Positions 60,501-64,000 of a stretch of 64,000 nt of DNA are shown here, in pieces. Under the pieces are notes generated by a model that was given only the letters and a program-made list of their open reading frames with translations, searched no databases and was not told where the DNA came from. The position numbers and the translations under genes were made by a program. Each line of letters opens with the position of its first letter. The first letter of the stretch is position 1. This DNA comes from Flectonema sp. DT1601 (Eukaryota; Euglenozoa; Diplonemea; Diplonemida; Diplonemidae): the NCBI GenBank assembly GCA_964019425.1, contig OZ025795.1, positions 810,001-874,000 of the forward strand, given 5' to 3'.

Positions 60501-62614
60501 ATTGAACAAACACCACTACGACACCGTCTGTTTAAAGAACATGAAGTACCATCTGCTTTAATCTGTGCGCTACACCGCAGGGATGAATCACAAGTACCTA
60601 GTTGATGGCATTCCGAAGGAGTGCACTGGCTACCTTGAACTGTACAACTGTTTGAACTACCCTGACACACTCCAGTCCGACATTGTCTTCCCTGAGAACA
60701 AGTTGTACCATCGGTTTTAAATGAAGCAATGCATTGTAATAAACTATTACATGTTCCTGATAAGTGACATTCTGTAGGTGCATCACAGATCTGTCCCTGA
60801 GCCGTGCATGATGATTGAGGAGATGTATTAACACAAGCACCATTACGACAATTTCCAATTGAACAAGGAGATCCATTTGCCTTTGAGCTTGCTGTACATT
60901 GAAGAGATATATCACAGGTTCCAATGTTGTGGCACTCTGATGGTGCTGGACATGATTGACCTATTGAAGTGCAAGCTCTACAGATTCCAGATGAACATCT
61001 ACCCTGTTGTGAACTAATAACACATGGTGATCCATCTTGTTTTACTGATGCTGTACAGGTATTACCTGAACCACACACTCCGATATTATGACATGCTGAA
61101 GGTGCTGGACAAGCACTTCCAAATGGACATGTTTGAGTGGTTCCACAAACACCAGCTTGACATTGTCTCATTGTGTTGGTAGTTGAATCTAAACAAGGTG
61201 AGCCATTAGGTCTAAGTGTTGCAATACATTGACCTTGTGTATTACATATTCCACTTTGATGACATGAACTAGGTGCTGGACAAGATCCTCCTGTTGAACA
61301 ACTAGAACAAATCCCATTATTACAAGTACTAGACTGTCCGCTATTAGTCGTACAAAAGGATCCATTCGGTTTCATAGTTGAGACACAACGACCACCTGAT
61401 CCAGAACAAGATCCTCTGTTAAAACACGGTCCAGCAGCAGGACAGTTGGAGCATTGATTCGAGCAAAGCTGCTCACATGTAAAACCACCAGAGTGCTGAC
61501 AATTGAATGGCATGTTTGGAATAGTTCCAACACATTCACAGAATCCACTTGAAGAAGAAGTAATAATTGCACTACAAGGAAGATCTCCTGAAGGTAGTCT
61601 ACCTCCAGTTGAAACACACGATGTAGTTGCTCTCCATGCAACACAATTAGTACCACCATTGGTGTTTGAAACACACGTACCAGTTCTACAAACACCAATA
61701 CTACAAACTGATCCATCAGCTATTACAGGATTCGTACATCTTCTTATTGTTGGATTACAAGTACCTGGTGAATGACACTCACTTATAGCTGTACATTGAG
61801 AATCTAATGAGCAGGTAGATCCCTGACCAGCAGAAGTAGTCATATCGCAAGGACATGCAAATCGTAAGTCACTTCTTCTGTAGTTCGCTGGGTCAGTAGC
61901 TCCAGCACCAGAGAAGCTTGCTGGGAATATTGAATTCTGAAGTGGGCTGTAAGATTCAAAAACTGATAAAACAGAACCCGCAGCCTGACTAACTCCACTA
62001 GACAATAGCTGTCTCATAACACCAACACCAATGGCATGTGAGAACACTCTGCTGTTTTGGGTGCAGGTCTCACCACAAGTTGCTCCTAATCCGGAAAGGT
62101 ACCAGCAGCGGTTTTGAGTGAGAAGACCTCCTCCTGGGCAGTTGGCTACTGGTGTAGTAGGTCCTCCTCCATTGAAGGATCCAACACAGATTCCATTCAC
62201 ACATCTATCGTTAACAGTAAATTGATTACTATCAGTGCAGGGTGTTCCGTCATTTAGTTGTGGATCGCTGCAGGTACCAGAAACAGAGTTGCAAACACCA
62301 ACACCTCTACAAGGACCTCGTGATACGCAAGTTTGCTGACATTGCGATGCTGCTGCTGCAGTACACGTTGGAAATCTAGTACTCCACTCACCCCTGGCTG
62401 TGACTCCACAAGTAACTGTTTCACATAAGAACCCTGTTCTTCTAAATACACAAGTACTCAAATGATTCACAGTTGATCCAGTACTGCATTGAACTCCACC
62501 TGTTCCCGTCTGAGGGAATGATGGTAATGCTTGAGGAGGGAATTGGATCAAATCAAACAAACACTGACCTCCACTACTGGCTATCAAGGCTGCGAGTGAC
62601 AGCGCTCGCAACAT
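54536..62614 (-). CDS. Giant membrane protein: Sushi-like, cysteine repeats, eight FAS1 domains, EGF-like, TM
   Basis: Exons 62614-54891 and 54827-54536 join in frame to 8,016 nt (2,671 aa). The start at 62614 gives a signal peptide (MLRALSLAALIASSGG). Then come a Sushi/CCP-like module (CSTGSTVNHLSTC...GEWSTRFPTC) and CWYLSGLGATCGETC and SGFCECVG modules. About 17 copies follow of a roughly 42-residue unit with the signature SECHNxGTC, K-x-N/D-G-S-x-C-S and C-x2-G-x-C. After these, eight FAS1 domains can be counted by their (T/S)V(F/L)AP(S/T)(D/N)xAF motif, then two EGF-like modules. The second exon gives a membrane helix (VVVIILIILAMLIMCGIAFFFF) and an acidic/Gly-rich tail of about 50 aa. 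FAS1 domains mediate adhesion, so a cell-surface or flagellar adhesin is likely. Confidence 0.9.
54828..54890 (-). other. Intron before the membrane-anchor exon (63 nt)
   Basis: Donor TCTGC|GTATGTCTTG at 54890 and acceptor AATAAAACAG at 54828. Splicing gives CVLPSA-TSNQEVTV and the TM helix. If retained, the frame ends a few codons on (YVLFLF), giving a form without membrane anchor. Confidence 0.8.
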
Positions 62615-62906
62615 TTTCTTTAATTTACCTTTGTTATTAAAGACAGTTAAATAACGATTAGCCAACAACAAGTACTACGTAGTATGCCAACCCTCATACG
62701 ATTTAAGAATCTGACCAACTTCACATTTTCTTTTACAATTGATAAGCAGTCACTCCGATTAGAATTGTCCCTGTGTGAGAATAGTAAATAATCATCTGAA
62801 TGATGATAAAACAACAACTAACAGTCCTCCGAAGACATCGCGAGATACAAATCTTTTCTTAACCCAGACCCCAACTAACGAAGTATTAAGTTATACGACC
62901 CGTTCA
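62615..62906. other. Spacer
   Basis: Leader region of the FAS1 protein and 3' side of the small ORF. Nothing recognised. Confidence 0.4.
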
Positions 62907-63092
62907 TTAATAATCTTGTTGAGTTGATTGTTTTGTTATTTCAGTATCAGTTTGTGTTCCCTTACTGTACATGTCTGACGGTAGTTTATTAGAATATTCT
63001 TTCTTACCGCTACTACTGGTTAGCATTCCAAGTGGTAACATTCTGTCTCGTGTTTGTGCTAACTTCTTTCTGATTTCTTCGCTATTAGACAT
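62907..63092 (-). CDS. Small hypothetical protein
   Basis: 61 aa, hydrophilic: SNSEEIRKKLAQTRDRMLPLG at the start and SKGTQTDTEITKQ later. The GTQTD pattern is common in centrosomal and axonemal proteins, which is only a hint. An acceptor-like TTATTTTAG lies 15 nt upstream of the ATG. It could be a separate short gene or the last exon of a larger one. It lies between two well-supported genes in the same direction. Confidence 0.45.
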   Translation of the reverse strand: MSNSEEIRKKLAQTRDRMLPLGMLTSSSGKKEYSNKLPSDMYSKGTQTDTEITKQSTQQDY

Positions 63093-63358
63093 GTGGTGCT
63101 GAGTTCTAAAATAATGAAATTTAGATAAGATGAAATAGAACTTAATGTTACTCTCAATCCATCTTTTGGAACATGTTTTAATCTGAATGTGTGACTCTGG
63201 TTAGGGGTTGAGAAATTTGCAATACGATGTAATCATCTAGGAGCTGCAGCAAAAAAAAAAAGGATAGAAGAGGAAGGTTCGCTGCGATAAATACTGTGAA
63301 TGATGGTACCAGTTGAGGTTGTGAAAAAAAAGAAAAAAACCCCCCGATTCATATGTTT

Positions 63359-64000
63359 TCAACCATCACCTTTATCCTGATCTTTCAGGATATCTCTGGC
63401 CCTCTTACCAGATGTTCCATCAGATTTAAATACTCTACCACTCAGATGTCTAACTTGAGGTTCTTCAGGTTGATTAATGAACCAAGTCTTGAACCGTTTA
63501 TGACATGATGGTCCTTCTCTCTTTAAAGCTGAGATCTGTACCTGATTGATGCAGTCTTCGGGAAAACATCCTTTTTTAATAGGAACTCCTGACTCAGCTG
63601 CTATGCCTTTTCTGCCGAATAGAAATCTTATCAAATGAGTTGATAAGGCAACGTGAGTAGAATCCAACCAGGCTAAGCAAGGTAGCAGTGAATATTCTCC
63701 GTTATTGAAGTGTCGTGGTTGAAATAGTGGATGAGACCAGGTATCTGTTGTGTTTGAAAAATTGCATACCCTATTACGAATCTTTTCAATGTGTCCCATG
63801 AGAGATTGATTTTGAAAGTAGACAACACCATATGTTTCAGGTTCCGGATCCACCACCTTTACAAGAAATTTTAATAAATCAAAATGCGTTTCAAAATACC
63901 TGTCATGTTGTATAACCATCGTGTACTTCGTCCTAACATAACCTGCTAAGGCCAGACGAACAGCCCAACCAAAACCTTGTCGTTTATTGTCAAAGTCTAA
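63359..64000 (-). CDS. Glycosyltransferase-like protein, C-terminal part (cut by window edge)
   Basis: The frame is open to the window end, so the N-terminus is outside; 213 codons are visible. The first visible residues (RQGFGWAVRLALAGYVRTKY, then TMVIQHDRYF) resemble the part of nucleotide-sugar transferases where an N..R.G.GWA helix precedes a V-x2-QHDR strand that replaces the DxD region. Later come VVYFQNQSLMGHIEKI, YSLLPCLAWLDSTHVA and a Cys-containing segment (KKGCFPEDCINQVQI) before a basic tail. Proteins of this type occur in algae and large DNA viruses with unknown acceptors. The assignment is moderate. Membership of a named GT family cannot be fixed without the N-terminus. Confidence 0.5.
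   Translation of the reverse strand, partial: LDFDNKRQGFGWAVRLALAGYVRTKYTMVIQHDRYFETHFDLLKFLVKVVDPEPETYGVVYFQNQSLMGHIEKIRNRVCNFSNTTDTWSHPLFQPRHFNNGEYSLLPCLAWLDSTHVALSTHLIRFLFGRKGIAAESGVPIKKGCFPEDCINQVQISALKREGPSCHKRFKTWFINQPEEPQVRHLSGRVFKSDGTSGKRARDILKDQDKGDG

Noticed and set aside
1-64000. Kinetoplastid genome proper
   Set aside because: The one-strand array fits, but several GT-AG cis-introns within coding sequence and the AT-rich homopolymer spacers do not suit known trypanosomatids.
1-64000. tRNA or rRNA genes
   Set aside because: I looked for T-loop (GGTTCGA-type) and conserved rRNA stretches by eye and saw none; a covariance-model scan would be decisive.

Overview
The window is nuclear DNA of a unicellular eukaryote that very probably has a flagellum. 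Genes are long and mostly uninterrupted. The few introns that can be read are 53-74 nt (one of 217 nt) with GTATGT, GTAAGT or GTGTGT donors and AG acceptors. Spacers are AT-rich and full of homopolymer runs of 15-30 A or T. The gene content is eukaryotic: TTLL-type tubulin ligase, vasohibin, RING, PPR, ankyrin, CHASE/cyclase and FAS1 surface protein. I cannot name the species. A one-strand gene array, strong splice acceptors without donors and a vasohibin would suit a lineage with polycistronic transcription and spliced-leader trans-splicing (euglenozoan- or dinoflagellate-like), but that is inference.

All 22 supported genes lie on the minus strand, so transcription runs from high to low coordinates. 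From the right end: a glycosyltransferase-like gene cut by the window edge and a 61-aa ORF (62.9-64 kb); a ~2,670-aa membrane protein with cysteine-rich repeats, eight FAS1 domains and a separately spliced transmembrane/tail exon (54.5-62.6 kb); a TTLL9-like tubulin glutamylase (52.5-53.8 kb); a GH65 disaccharide phosphorylase fused to a HAD phosphatase (47.7-52 kb); a vasohibin-type tubulin carboxypeptidase with a long Ser/Pro/Arg tail (44.4-46.7 kb); a cold-shock-domain protein; a CHASE receptor with a decayed cyclase domain (40.8-43.1 kb); and a SufE-like protein (39.2-39.6 kb).

The centre is dominated by one gene of 14 kb (25.0-39.0 kb). It encodes a ~4,620-aa coiled coil made of 18 copies of a 163-aa module and about 10 copies of a 60-aa module, joined through two introns to C-terminal ankyrin repeats. 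It is followed by a type I membrane glycoprotein with roughly 100 tandem N-glycosylation sequons (21.1-24.7 kb).

The left third holds a GGCT-fold-like protein, a Q/N-rich coiled-coil protein, a ubiquitin-fold-like protein, a RING-H2 protein, two tandem paralogous cysteine-rich small proteins, aldose 1-epimerase, a FAM20-like secretory kinase, a PPR protein, a small secreted cystatin-like protein, and a two-exon protein with a possible PB1-like N-terminus. The first 2 kb contain no gene I can support.

The spacers carry at least three short interspersed repeat families (called A, B and C here). A and C copies often end in TGC followed by an A-run, as SINEs do, while A also has inverted ATTCAGAT/ATCTGAAT ends. 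Functional themes are modification of tubulin (vasohibin and TTLL9 within 10 kb), large coiled-coil scaffolds, and heavily decorated cell-surface proteins.
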